The notes below the pieces were generated by a model. The model did no database searches. It saw only the letters and a list, made by a program, of their open reading frames with translations, and was not told the origin of the DNA. Below, piece by piece: positions 18,871 to 27,588 of a DNA stretch of 64,000 nucleotides. Source of the stretch: Massilia forsythiae (lineage in GTDB: Bacteria; Pseudomonadota; Gammaproteobacteria; Burkholderiales; Burkholderiaceae_D); NCBI RefSeq assembly GCF_012849555.1, contig NZ_CP051685.1, positions 3,286,001 to 3,350,000 of the forward strand. The letters are read 5' to 3'. The stretch's first letter is position 1. Every line of letters begins with the position of its first letter. The position numbers and the translations under genes are program-made.

Positions 18871-20124
18871 TTACAGCAGGAACAGGATGGCCGCCGCACA
18901 GGTGGGTGCCAGGGCGCCCAGCAGCAGCCCGAGCGCGCCGATCGATTCGTCGGCGAAGCCGTGCCGCAGCAGCGCCGCGCCGGCCGGATTCGGGGCGTTG
19001 GCGATCACCGTCAGGCCGCCGCCGGTCACGGCGCCGGCCACCAGCATGATCTTTTCGTGCTCGCCCAGGCCGGTGATCAGGGAACCGAGATAGGTCAGCG
19101 CCGCATTGTCGGTGATCGCGGTCAGGACCATCGTGCCGAAGAACAGCTTGAGCGGGCCGAGGCCGGCGATGACCGGCTGCAGCCACCATTGCTGCATTCC
19201 GCCCAGCACCACCAGGCCGGCCAGGAAGAAGCCGACCAGCAGGCCTTCGCGCAGGATCAGGCGGTCCTGGTAGCGCTCGTAGGCCTGCGTAAAGCCGAGG
19301 AACAGCAGGAACACGCCGGTGAACAGCACCGCATGGTGCGCCAGCAGCACGGTCGCGGCCAGGAAACCCAGGTGGATCAGCGACACCACGGGTGGCACGC
19401 GTACCGCCGATTCGCCTTCGACCGACGTGTCCAGCAGGCGCAGGTGGGGCCGCAGCAGGGCGACGATCACGGTGGCGTTGAGAAGCACCGCCAGCGCCGC
19501 GCGCCAGCCGAAGTGGGCGAACATGTAGGCGCTGTCCCAGCCCCAGGCGCCGGCCACCATCAGCACCGGCGGCGCGGCGTACGAGGTCAGGGTGCCGCCG
19601 ATCGAGACATTCACGAACAGCACGCCCAGCGCGCCGTACTTCCACTTTTCCGGCATGCCGGGGCGGAACACCGAGGGCGCCAGCATCAGCGCCGCCAGCG
19701 TCATCGCCGCCGGCTCGGTGATCAGGGAGCCGGACAACGGCACCAGCGCCAGGCCGAGCCAGGCCTGGGCCAGTTCGTTGCGCACCGGGATCAGCTGCGC
19801 CAGCGTGCGCAGCAGCGTGCGCGCCGCTTCCAGCACCGGGCGCGAGGCCGCCACCACCATCACCACGAACACGAACAGCGGCTCGGTGTAGTGGCGCGAC
19901 TCGGCGTACTCGATGGCCGAGGCGCCGCCGCCGAGCAGCGCCATGGCCAGCATCAGGATGACCGCCCAGAAGCCGAACACCACCTCGACCTCGCCCAGCA
20001 GGTGGAACAGGCCGGCATGGCGCGGGTAGCGGTGCGCCAGTTTTTCGAACTGGTGGGTGGAGAAGGTGTGCAGCAGGGCGATCACGAACAGGACCAGGCC
20101 GATCTTCTGGATAGCGGTGGTCAT
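18871..20124 (-). CDS. Putative Na+/H+ antiporter
   Basis: A 417-residue polytopic inner-membrane protein with about eleven hydrophobic segments, matching the 'putative Na+/H+ antiporter' family (ion-transporter superfamily). Recognisable conserved pieces are LSGSLITEPAAMTLAALML, NVSIGGTLTSYAAPPVLM and, near the C-terminus, ITDNAALTYLGSLI, which resemble the paired re-entrant or ion-binding segments of this superfamily. It would exchange Na+ for H+ across the inner membrane; ion specificity is not established by sequence. ATG at 20124 with AGGA-type upstream bases (GTCCTTGC reversed). Likely the first gene of a leftward unit containing HepT and perhaps the Hsp70 genes. Confidence 0.85.
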   Translation of the reverse strand: MTTAIQKIGLVLFVIALLHTFSTHQFEKLAHRYPRHAGLFHLLGEVEVVFGFWAVILMLAMALLGGGASAIEYAESRHYTEPLFVFVVMVVAASRPVLEAARTLLRTLAQLIPVRNELAQAWLGLALVPLSGSLITEPAAMTLAALMLAPSVFRPGMPEKWKYGALGVLFVNVSIGGTLTSYAAPPVLMVAGAWGWDSAYMFAHFGWRAALAVLLNATVIVALLRPHLRLLDTSVEGESAVRVPPVVSLIHLGFLAATVLLAHHAVLFTGVFLLFLGFTQAYERYQDRLILREGLLVGFFLAGLVVLGGMQQWWLQPVIAGLGPLKLFFGTMVLTAITDNAALTYLGSLITGLGEHEKIMLVAGAVTGGGLTVIANAPNPAGAALLRHGFADESIGALGLLLGALAPTCAAAILFLL

Positions 20125-20274
20125 GCAAGGACTCCGGCGGGGGATGGAACGGTGAACGTCATGGTCGGGGATGCGGAAACGGATGGCTGCATTATTTCAT
20201 TTTTTGCAGCAGGAGGCGGATGAAACCGTGCCGGGGCGCCGTGGACGCCGCTCCCTGCGTCCGCTCGCACCGGC

Positions 20275-20832
20275 CTACGGCAGCCTGGCGCCGGAGGTTT
20301 TCAGCAGGGGTTTTCCGCAATACGCTTCCAGGCTGGCGATGATCTGGCGCGCGGCGGCATCGTCCAGCCCGATCCCCCACGCGAATGTGCCTTGGGTGGT
20401 TCTCAACAGCAGTTTCTGGCCTCCCATTCCCAGCGACTTCAGCCTGGCTTCCTGGCTCAGCATGCCGGGATTGCCGAGGATGTCCAGCGCCCGGATGTCG
20501 CTGCAATGGAGGATCAAGGTCGCGTCGGTGGCCGATGTGGAATTCCTGGTGACGACGAGCCGTTCGTCCACCAAGAGGTTGCGATAGAGGAGCAGACACG
20601 CAAAGACGAACAGCACCAGCAGGAAGATGCAAGGCAGGATGGCCGCGGTGCTGAAAAGTTCCCCGGTTTTCACGAAGCTGGCGACGGTGCTTACTGCAAT
20701 GAAGAGAAAGACGGGCGCCGTCCAGAGGGCGGCAAACGCGCGCGGCGGTGGGCAGGACAGGTGCAGCGCGTCCCTGGAAGCGGTCATGGTGCAGCGGCCG
20801 ATACGGCGGGCCGTCATGTTCGTGAATTCCAT
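20275..20832 (-). CDS. Hypothetical membrane protein with two transmembrane helices
   Basis: About 185 residues. Two adjacent hydrophobic segments (FAALWTAPVFLFIAVSTVA and AAILPCIFLLVLFVFACLLL) are followed by a soluble C-terminal domain of ~100 residues that ends GIGLDDAAARQIIASLEAYCG, an arrangement reminiscent of small PH-like membrane proteins. I do not recognise the family. The start is uncertain: ATGs at 20832, 20817 and 20787 are all in frame and none has a good Shine-Dalgarno; the longest plausible one is given. Divergent from the lipoprotein gene at 20967. Confidence 0.65.
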   Translation of the reverse strand: MEFTNMTARRIGRCTMTASRDALHLSCPPPRAFAALWTAPVFLFIAVSTVASFVKTGELFSTAAILPCIFLLVLFVFACLLLYRNLLVDERLVVTRNSTSATDATLILHCSDIRALDILGNPGMLSQEARLKSLGMGGQKLLLRTTQGTFAWGIGLDDAAARQIIASLEAYCGKPLLKTSGARLP

Positions 20833-20966
20833 TTTGCGTCGTATCAACGGAAGCGGTGTAGATGACTGTACTGTAGATATATCTCCTCGGCAATAATTGC
20901 ATGTGCCGCGCCACGCAGCATCATATTGCCGATCACTGGTTCCCTGTCCACTTTCGAGGTCATCCG

Positions 20967-21518
20967 ATGCTTTCCAAAAAACGTCCGCTGCCGGTGCTAC
21001 TGTCCGCTTGTCTCGTGTGCGCTGTAATAACGGCATGTTCCGCCAAGACGGCCGAGGAAAAAGGCGCGGCGATGGCAGGCGAGAAGCTCGACATGGCGAC
21101 CGGCATCGGCAATACGCTGCAGCAGAAGGGCAGCCGCGCCGGCGAGTCGATCGCGGGCGGCGTCGGTGTCCTGATCAAGGGAATGGAAAAAGGCGTGATG
21201 AAGTCGGGCAGGGCGATCGTCGTCGAGCCGACGCTGGCGATGGCCGGCTTGAAAATAACCAGGGTGCAGGACAGCGTGGACGCACAAGGTGCCCAGCCCC
21301 ACAGCCTGGATGCGTATCTGGTATCGGATGCGGACGTCGACGGCATCCTTCAGGTGTCGATGTTCGATGCGCTGGACAGGGAAATCGGCCGCGCCAGCGT
21401 GCGTATCGCGCGCCATGCCAATGAAGCGAAATACGAAACGGTTCCACTCGACGTGCAGGTGGATCGTTCCGCCATCCGCAAGCTGGCTTTCGCTTTCAAG
21501 CAAGCGACGTCCGGCTGA
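20967..21518 (+). CDS. Putative lipoprotein
   Basis: A 183-residue exported protein. The N-terminus is basic (MLSKKRP), followed by a hydrophobic core and a lipobox-like ITAC at about residue 22, then SAKTAEEKG. The mature protein contains a Gly-rich amphipathic stretch (AGESIAGGVGVLIKGMEKG) and a beta-rich C-terminal half (LDAYLVSDADVDGILQVSMF). No named family is recognised. GAGG 7 nt upstream supports the ATG at 20967 over an earlier in-frame ATG at 20901. It is transcribed alone; the SOS genes start about 75 bp downstream behind their own promoter. Confidence 0.75.
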   Translation: MLSKKRPLPVLLSACLVCAVITACSAKTAEEKGAAMAGEKLDMATGIGNTLQQKGSRAGESIAGGVGVLIKGMEKGVMKSGRAIVVEPTLAMAGLKITRVQDSVDAQGAQPHSLDAYLVSDADVDGILQVSMFDALDREIGRASVRIARHANEAKYETVPLDVQVDRSAIRKLAFAFKQATSG

Positions 21519-21591
21519 TGCAGGCCAAGACAGGTTCGACCGGCGTACGGTTCCAAAAGATAAACCTTGCCAAAAGCTGATGAGAATAGTA

Positions 21592-21607
21592 CTGTATGTT
21601 TATACAG
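21592..21607 (+). promoter_or_regulatory. LexA binding site (SOS box)
   Basis: CTGTATGTTTATACAG matches the LexA consensus CTG-N10-CAG with an AT-rich centre and near-perfect dyad symmetry. It lies 18 bp upstream of the imuA start codon. An upstream in-frame ATG at 21596 falls inside this operator, which argues that the true imuA start is downstream. Known LexA control of imuA-imuB operons makes the assignment strong. Confidence 0.9.
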
Positions 21608-21625
21608 TATTTCTTCGCATCATCT

Positions 21626-22336
21626 ATGAATAGCTCAGATTCAACATCTGTAGCACCGGAATCTCTGCATCCGTCGCTCTGGCGCGCCTCGCAACTGGCG
21701 CGCTCCGGCACGCGCTGCATCGATACCGGCCACGCGGCGCTGTCGGCGCAATTGCCGGGCGGCGGCTGGCCTACTGGCAGCCTGGTCGACCTGCTGCTGC
21801 AGCAGCCCGGCATCGGCGAAATGCGCCTGCTGCGGCCGGCGCTGGCGGAAGTCGCCGCACGCCGCGTGGTGCTGCTGCAGCCGCCGCATCCGCCCCAGGC
21901 GCTGGCGCTGGCTGCGCTGGGGGTGGCGCCGGCGCAGCTGATCTGGCTGCGCAGCGAGCGCAGCGCCGATGCGCTGTGGGCCGCCGAGCAGGTGCTGCGC
22001 AGCGGCAGTTGCGGCGCGCTGCTGTTCTGGCAGGGCCATGCGCGCAGCGACAGCCTGCGCCGCCTGCACTTGGCCGCGCAGGCCGGAGAAACCCTGTTCT
22101 TCCTGATGCGTCCGCTGGCCGCCGCCCAGGATGCCTCGCCGGCGCCGCTGCGGCTGGCGCTGCGCCCGCAGCCGGGCGGCCTCGAAGTCGCTTTTCTCAA
22201 ACGCCGGGGACCGCAGCGTGACGCGCCGCTGTTCCTGCCCCTGACCTCTCACCTGCTGCGACGCCATGCGCCTCTGGATCGGACTGCACCTGCCCCGGCT
22301 ACCGCTCGAGGTCTTCAATCCACGCTGGTGCACTGA
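21626..22336 (+). CDS. imuA: Translesion synthesis-associated protein ImuA
   Basis: A 236-residue RecA/SulA-like protein, first gene of the SOS mutagenesis cassette. Characteristic pieces are LPGGGWPTGSLVDLLLQQPG (degenerate ATP-binding region), LRPALAEVAARRVVLLQPPH and LSAEQ-like WAAEQVLRSGSCGALLFW. In other bacteria ImuA works with ImuB and DnaE2 in error-prone bypass of damaged DNA. The ATG at 21626 is used because the earlier candidate lies in the LexA box. Its last 71 nt overlap imuB in another frame, so the two are co-transcribed and probably translationally coupled. Confidence 0.92.
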   Translation: MNSSDSTSVAPESLHPSLWRASQLARSGTRCIDTGHAALSAQLPGGGWPTGSLVDLLLQQPGIGEMRLLRPALAEVAARRVVLLQPPHPPQALALAALGVAPAQLIWLRSERSADALWAAEQVLRSGSCGALLFWQGHARSDSLRRLHLAAQAGETLFFLMRPLAAAQDASPAPLRLALRPQPGGLEVAFLKRRGPQRDAPLFLPLTSHLLRRHAPLDRTAPAPATARGLQSTLVH

Positions 22337-23825
22337 CGCCGGCAGCGTCGTGCTCGAGCGGGAGCGCGTGCTGGCGGCGTCCGACGCTGCGCTCGGCGCC
22401 GGCGTGCGCCCCGGCATGCGCCGCGGCGGCGTGCTCATGCTGCTGCCCGACGCGCAGGTGCACGAGCGCGCGCCGGCGCGCGAGGCCGAGGCGCGCCAGG
22501 CGGTGGCGCTGGCGCTCTTGCAATACACGCCGCAGGTGGCCGAGGCCGAGGAAGCCACGCTGCTGATGGATGTCGGCGCCAGCCTGCGCCTGTTCGGCGG
22601 CATCCACGCGCTGTGCGCGCGCGTGCGCGCCAACGTGGGCGCGCTCGGCTTCAGCGCCTCGCTGGCCTGCGCGCCGACCGCGCGCGGCGCCTGGCTGCTG
22701 GCGCGGGGCTGCGCCGGCCGGCCGCTGCGCATGGCCTCGCTGGTGCGGCGCCTGGACCGCCTGGACGTGCTGCTGGCGCCGCCGGCGCGCGCCCATGCCG
22801 CCTGGTTCGAGGGCATCGGCTGCGCCACGCTGGGCGAGCTGCGGCGCCTGCCGCGCCCCGGCCTGCAGCGGCGCTGCGGCGGCGCGCTGCTCGACCTGCT
22901 CGACGCCGCCTATGGCCTGGCGCCGGAACTGCACGAGTGGATCGCGCCGCCCGCCACCTTCCAGGCGCGCCTGGAACTGTTCGACCGCATCGAGGACGCC
23001 GAACTGCTGCTGGCCGGCGCCCGTCGCTTGCTGCTGCAACTGACCGGCTGGCTGTGCGCGCACCAGCTGGCGGTGGAGCGCGTCACCCTCGAGCTGGAGC
23101 ACGAACGCGGCCGAGTCGCGCGCGCGCCGACCTGCATCGAGGTGGCGCTGGCGGAACCGGCCTGGCGCGACGAGCACCTGGTGCGCCTGCTGCGCGAGCG
23201 CCTGGCCAAGCTGGCGCTGGACGCGCCGGTGATCGGCCTGTGCCTGGCAGCGGATCGGGTGCAGCCGATGGCGCCGCCCAGCGAATCGCTGTTCCCGGAG
23301 CCTGGCGGCACTGAGCAGGACCGGATGCGCATGCTGGAACTGCTGGCGGCGCGCCTGGGCGCGGACAACGTGCTGCAACCCCTGCCCAAGGCCGATCACC
23401 GGCCCGAGAATGCCAACGTGTGGGTACCGGTACGCGCGCTCGGGCAGGGATCGGGGGGCGCTGGTACGGCTGGCGCGACGGGCGGCGCGGCGGGCGGGCG
23501 CCTGCGCGAGAGGATGCAGGAGCGCGCCCACGGCCGCGCCGCCGAGGCCGGCCTGCCGCCCGACGTGATGAGTCTGCCGCGTCCGACCTGGCTGCTGGCC
23601 AAGCCGGTCGCGCTGCTGATGCGCGACCATCGGCCGTTCTACGGTTCGCCCTTGCGCATGGCGTCCAACCCAGAGCGCATCGAGGCTGGCTGGTGGGATA
23701 GTCCGCAGACGCGCGACTATTTCATCGCCGAAGGGCAGGATCACACCTTGTACTGGGTCTATCGGGAGCGTATCGGCGCCGAGGACAGCGAACCGCGCTG
23801 GTTCCTGCACGGGCTGTTCGGCTGA
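22266..23825 (+). CDS. imuB: Y-family polymerase-like protein ImuB
   Basis: A 519-residue Y-family DNA polymerase homologue that is expected to be catalytically dead: the N-terminal DxD region reads LWIGLHLPRLPLEVF and the SIDE motif region reads LLMDVGASLRLFGG. ImuB acts as an adaptor that binds the beta clamp and recruits DnaE2; a candidate clamp-binding peptide is SESLFPEPG in the C-terminal third. A Gly/Ala linker (about residues 395-410) precedes the C-terminal domain ending RWFLHGLFG. No dnaE2 gene follows; the next rightward gene is an unrelated hydrolase, so the polymerase partner must be encoded elsewhere. Confidence 0.93.
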   Translation: MRLWIGLHLPRLPLEVFNPRWCTDAGSVVLERERVLAASDAALGAGVRPGMRRGGVLMLLPDAQVHERAPAREAEARQAVALALLQYTPQVAEAEEATLLMDVGASLRLFGGIHALCARVRANVGALGFSASLACAPTARGAWLLARGCAGRPLRMASLVRRLDRLDVLLAPPARAHAAWFEGIGCATLGELRRLPRPGLQRRCGGALLDLLDAAYGLAPELHEWIAPPATFQARLELFDRIEDAELLLAGARRLLLQLTGWLCAHQLAVERVTLELEHERGRVARAPTCIEVALAEPAWRDEHLVRLLRERLAKLALDAPVIGLCLAADRVQPMAPPSESLFPEPGGTEQDRMRMLELLAARLGADNVLQPLPKADHRPENANVWVPVRALGQGSGGAGTAGATGGAAGGRLRERMQERAHGRAAEAGLPPDVMSLPRPTWLLAKPVALLMRDHRPFYGSPLRMASNPERIEAGWWDSPQTRDYFIAEGQDHTLYWVYRERIGAEDSEPRWFLHGLFG

Positions 23826-23921
23826 CGATGGTCACGGATGCGCCCGGTCATGTCATCAAGTTGACACGGTGCCGTGCCATGATGGCCCGTCTCTTCCTGC
23901 TTTTGCAATTTCTTGGGATTG

Positions 23922-23953
23922 TCCGCCGGCCTCACGCCCGGCGGATTTTTTTT
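23922..23953 (+). terminator. Rho-independent terminator of imuAB
   Basis: TCCGCCGG and CCGGCGGA form an 8-bp GC-rich stem with an 8-nt loop, followed immediately by eight T residues. It lies 97 bp after the imuB stop, and ends transcription before the oppositely oriented small gene, which explains why dnaE2 is not part of this transcript. Confidence 0.9.
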
Positions 23954-23974
23954 GCCGGATGCGCCGGCGCAGGC

Positions 23975-24217
23975 TCAGACGGCCAGCGCCTCGTCGTCCA
24001 GCGCCAGCATCTGCCGGTCTTCATCGCGCAGCGACTGGCCCGACAGCACGCGCGTGATGACGGCGGCACCGACGCCGCTGGTTTTCAGGTATTCGACGGC
24101 GCCGATGGTGCCGGCCTGGCGCTGCACGATCAGGCCGTGGCGGACGGTGCAGTCGTCGAATTCGATGCCGCGCTGGTTGACACGGCTTTCAGTGCGACGG
24201 TCGGTATGCTGGATCAT
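23975..24217 (-). CDS. Small conserved-looking hypothetical protein (80 aa)
   Basis: An 80-residue soluble protein beginning MIQHTDRRTESRVNQRGIEF and containing CTVRHGLIVQR and VEYLKTSGVGAAVITRVLSG. A good ribosome-binding site (GAGGA, 7 nt before the ATG) marks the start within a much longer open frame that is otherwise antisense to the hydrolase gene. The family is not recognised; the N-terminus is basic and the C-terminus acidic (RDEDRQMLALDDEALAV). It faces the imuAB terminator, which may act on both strands only weakly. Confidence 0.7.
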   Translation of the reverse strand: MIQHTDRRTESRVNQRGIEFDDCTVRHGLIVQRQAGTIGAVEYLKTSGVGAAVITRVLSGQSLRDEDRQMLALDDEALAV

Positions 24218-24436
24218 GGCGGTTTCCTCATGTGGACCGGTGCAGTGTGAACCGCGCCGCAAGACGCCGCAGTCGGCGCAGTGACCGCAGCCATGTAAGA
24301 GTCGATTACCCGCCGAGGTCGGACCAGACACGCATGCAACTTGGCGCAGGTGCGCAAGCGGCGCCGGCTTGCACGCGCCATCGATCCGGTGCAGAGTAGC
24401 GCCTTTGCAAGAATCGTCAACATCGCAAGGATGGCA

Positions 24437-25201
24437 ATGCTCACCGAACGCATGGATTTCCAGGGCCCGCACGGCAAGCTCTCGGCCAAGCTGGACGCAC
24501 CCGACGGCACGCCGCGCGCCTATGGCGTGTTCGCCCACTGTTTTACCTGCAGCAAGGACGTATTGGCCGCCACCCGCATTGCCCAGGGCCTGGCCGAACG
24601 CGGCGTGGCCATGCTGCGCTTCGACTTCGCCGGCCTGGGCGCCAGCGCCGGCGATTTCGCCGACACCAATTTTTCCTCCAACGTGGACGACCTGGTGGCC
24701 GCCGCCGGCTTCCTGCGCGAGCGCTTCGCCGCGCCGGCACTGCTGGTCGGCCACAGCCTGGGCGGCGCGGCGGTGCTGGCCGCCGCCCACCGCATTCCCG
24801 AATCGAAAGCGGTGGTGACGATCGCCGCACCCAGCGATCCACGCTACGTGGTCGACAAACTGCTGTCCGGGCACCTCGACACCATCGCCCAACTGGGGGA
24901 GGCGCGCGTGCGCCTGGCGGGCCGCAACTTCAACATCCGCCAGCAATTCGTCGACGACGCTTCCGGGCACCGCCTGCACGAGCGCATCGCGCAACTGGAA
25001 CGCGCGCTGATGGTGATGCACGCGCCGCAGGACGACACGGTCGACATGGCCAACGCCGGGCGCATCTTCGAGCTGGCGCGGCACCCGAAGAGCTTCGTGT
25101 CGCTGGACGGGATCGACCACCTGGTCACCGGCCGCGACGACGCCGCCTACGTGGCCGCCATCATCGCGGCGTGGAGCGCACGCTACCTGGACGCGGCATA
25201 G
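24437..25201 (+). CDS. Alpha/beta hydrolase (OsmC-associated type)
   Basis: A 254-residue serine hydrolase fold protein. The nucleophile elbow GHSLGG is at about residues 104-109; an HCFTCSKD segment near residue 35 contributes the oxyanion-hole region; DDTVD and a late GIDHL give candidate Asp and His. The sequence resembles hydrolases that are often fused to, or next to, OsmC-like redox proteins, but no OsmC domain is present here. The ATG at 24437 is preferred over 24431 because AAGG is 6 nt upstream. Substrate unknown. Confidence 0.85.
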   Translation: MLTERMDFQGPHGKLSAKLDAPDGTPRAYGVFAHCFTCSKDVLAATRIAQGLAERGVAMLRFDFAGLGASAGDFADTNFSSNVDDLVAAAGFLRERFAAPALLVGHSLGGAAVLAAAHRIPESKAVVTIAAPSDPRYVVDKLLSGHLDTIAQLGEARVRLAGRNFNIRQQFVDDASGHRLHERIAQLERALMVMHAPQDDTVDMANAGRIFELARHPKSFVSLDGIDHLVTGRDDAAYVAAIIAAWSARYLDAA

Positions 25202-25240
25202 ACGGCGGCATCACCCATTTGCGCGGGGACGAAGCATGAC

Positions 25241-25633
25241 TCACGGCGTCACGTAATCGTCCAGCTCCTTGATGCGCTGTCCGGCGCGCCGCTGCATGCA
25301 GCCGAGCACCGCCACGTTGCGCATCGTGCCGCCCGCGTATTTCTCGAACACCGCGTCGCAATCGGCTTCGCGGAACTTGATCCACATGCGCTGGGCCGCG
25401 ACCAGCTTGGTCCTGACCCTGGGCGGCTGCGCCTTGAGCACGCGCTGGTAGGTGAGATTCAGCGTCGCTTCCATCTGCTTCTGCTCGCTCGCCGCGCACT
25501 GGTTCATGTCCACCGTGGTGGTGGCGTTCTTGCAGTCCAGCGCAAAGGCGGGGGAGACACATGCGCACAGCGCCAGCAGGGCCGCCGCGCGCAGGCCGCG
25601 CATGCTGTCGTGTATCGATCGTTTGCTCGTCAT
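25241..25633 (-). CDS. Exported LprI-like (DUF1311) protein
   Basis: A 130-residue secreted protein: signal peptide (MTSKRSIHDSMRGLRAAALL to SPAFA), then an LprI-like domain with conserved Cys and helical repeats (LDCKNATTTVDMNQCAASE, MWIKFREADCDAVFEKYAGG, VAVLGCMQRRAGQRIKEL). LprI-family proteins have been linked to lysozyme inhibition; many family members are simply uncharacterised periplasmic proteins. GGAGAGG just upstream supports the ATG at 25633. Divergent from the DUF885 gene, 94 bp apart. Confidence 0.85.
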   Translation of the reverse strand: MTSKRSIHDSMRGLRAAALLALCACVSPAFALDCKNATTTVDMNQCAASEQKQMEATLNLTYQRVLKAQPPRVRTKLVAAQRMWIKFREADCDAVFEKYAGGTMRNVAVLGCMQRRAGQRIKELDDYVTP

Positions 25634-25727
25634 CGTCCTCTCCAATGCAAGGCCGCCAGGGGACCGAACGTTCCGGCGCCGTCGCGGCTGTTGTATGCTT
25701 TTTGAAATTCTAACCACAAGGACCAGC

Positions 25728-27587
25728 ATGCACCGTTCAGTTCGCCCGATGACCGCCGCCATCCTCGCTGCCACGGCATTCGCCGGCGCCGCCGTTCTGC
25801 CCGCGCCTGCATTTGCCCAAGCGCAGGCACCGGCAACCGCGCCGGCCAGGGCGCACCAGGATGCACAAGCAGCCGAGCGCCGCGTCGACCGGCTGGCGGC
25901 AAGCTTCTACGACCTGCGCGCGCGCTTCGATCCGCTGCTGTTCGCCACCGCCAACGGCGACAGCCGCTACGACGACCAAATCGGCATGGCGATCGCGCCG
26001 CAGGTGCGCAAGCGCTACCTGGCCGACAACCGGCGCCTGCTGCGCCAGCTGCAGGCCATCGACCGCACGCGCCTGGCGCCCAAGGCCCGGCTGAACTACG
26101 ACATCCTGGCCTTCGAGATCGCGCGCCAGCTGGACTTCGAGCGCTTTCCGGAACACCTGCTGCCGCTGAACCACTTCGACAATATCCCCAGCACGCTGGC
26201 CAACTACGCCGGCGGCACCGGCTCGCAGCCGCTGGGCACGCCAGAGCAGTACCGCGCCTACCTGCACCGGCTGGAGCAGCTGCCGGCCTGGATCGACCAG
26301 GCCATCGCCAACATGCGGGAAGGCGTGCGGACCGGCGTGGTGCAGCCCAAGGCGATCACCAGCAAAATGCTGGCGCAGTTCCGCCAGCTGCGCAGCGCCA
26401 GGTTCGAGGAGAGCGTGTTCTACGGCCCGGTCGCGCGCATGCCGGCCGGCTTCGCCGAGCAGGACCGGCGCGCGCTGACGGCGGGCTACGTCCAGGCCAT
26501 CGTCGCCATCCAGGCCGCGCTCGACCGCCTGTGCACCTATCTCGAACGCGATTACCTGGCCGCCGGCCGCGCCGGCGCCGGCTACGGCGACTTGCCCAAC
26601 GGCGCGGCCTGGTACCGCGCGCGCATCCTGCACAACACCAACCTCGACCTGGCACCGCGGCAGGTGCACGACCTCGGCCTGAAGGAAGTGGCGCGCATCC
26701 AGGGCGAGATGGCGGCGCTGGCGCCGCGGCTCGGCTACGACGGCCCCCTGAACCGCTTCCCGCAATGGGTGGCGGCGCAGCCGCGCTTCAAGCCGTTCAC
26801 CAGCGAGCAGCAGGTGCTGGAGCGCTACCGCCAACTTTACGCGACCGTGCAGGCCAAGTTGCCGGCCTATTTCACGCTGCTGCCCAAGGCGCAGCTGGAC
26901 ATCCAGCTCGAACCCGAACTCACGCGCGCCACCGCCTCCGACCACTACACGCCGGTCGCCGCCGACGGCTCGCATCCGGGCGTGTTCTGGGCGGTGGTCA
27001 ATGACCCGAAGGATTACGGCATCGACGGCATGTCCAGCCTGCTGCTGCACGAGGGCGTGCCCGGCCACCACCTGCACGCCGCGCTATTGAAGGAACTGCC
27101 GCTGCCGGACTTCCGCAAGTTTTATACGGAACACCTGAGCGCCGCCGCCTACACCGAGGGCTGGGCGCTGTACTGCGAATCGCTGGGCAAGGAGTTCGGC
27201 CTGTACGGGGAACCGATCGCGTATTACGGCTTTTTGAACCACGAACTGCTGCGCGCGGTGCGCCTGGTGGTCGACACCGGCATGCACGCGCAGGGCTGGC
27301 CGCGCGAGAAGGCGGTGGCCTACATGATGGACACGCTCGGCTACAGCGAAGCGCGCGCCGCCAACCAGGTCGAGCGCTACATGGTGTGGCCGGGCCAGGC
27401 GCTCAGCTACAAGGTCGGCGCATTGAAGATCCAGGAACTGCGCGCGAAGGCGCAGCAGGCGCTAGGGCCGAAGTTCGACTACGCCGCCTTCCACGCGGTG
27501 GTGCTGGGCGACGGCACGCTGCCGCTGCCGATCCTGGAAGCGCAGGTCGACGGCTGGATCGCCGCCGCCCGGAAAGAAGCGCGCTGA
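25728..27587 (+). CDS. DUF885 family exported hydrolase
   Basis: A 619-residue protein of the DUF885 family. An N-terminal signal peptide (AAILAATAFAGAAVLPAPAFA) indicates export to the periplasm. The conserved zinc-peptidase-like motif HEGVPGHHLH begins at H441-E442, followed by AAYTEGWALYCESLG, the hallmark Glu-Gly-Trp segment of the family. DUF885 proteins resemble gluzincin metallopeptidases and are likely peptide hydrolases, but few are characterised. AAGGA 5-6 nt before the ATG at 25728 fixes the start; the frame is open much further upstream. Ends 1 nt from the convergent GNAT gene. Confidence 0.9.
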   Translation: MHRSVRPMTAAILAATAFAGAAVLPAPAFAQAQAPATAPARAHQDAQAAERRVDRLAASFYDLRARFDPLLFATANGDSRYDDQIGMAIAPQVRKRYLADNRRLLRQLQAIDRTRLAPKARLNYDILAFEIARQLDFERFPEHLLPLNHFDNIPSTLANYAGGTGSQPLGTPEQYRAYLHRLEQLPAWIDQAIANMREGVRTGVVQPKAITSKMLAQFRQLRSARFEESVFYGPVARMPAGFAEQDRRALTAGYVQAIVAIQAALDRLCTYLERDYLAAGRAGAGYGDLPNGAAWYRARILHNTNLDLAPRQVHDLGLKEVARIQGEMAALAPRLGYDGPLNRFPQWVAAQPRFKPFTSEQQVLERYRQLYATVQAKLPAYFTLLPKAQLDIQLEPELTRATASDHYTPVAADGSHPGVFWAVVNDPKDYGIDGMSSLLLHEGVPGHHLHAALLKELPLPDFRKFYTEHLSAAAYTEGWALYCESLGKEFGLYGEPIAYYGFLNHELLRAVRLVVDTGMHAQGWPREKAVAYMMDTLGYSEARAANQVERYMVWPGQALSYKVGALKIQELRAKAQQALGPKFDYAAFHAVVLGDGTLPLPILEAQVDGWIAAARKEAR

Positions 27588-27588
27588 T

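Noticed and set aside
20862..20880. Possible second LexA box (CTGTACTGTAGATATA) near the 20.8-kb divergent genes
   Set aside because: It lacks the CAG half-site needed for LexA binding.
25214..25240. Further REP element between the hydrolase and LprI genes
   Set aside because: Only a partial half (TTGCGCGGGGACGAAGC) is present, without the palindromic core.
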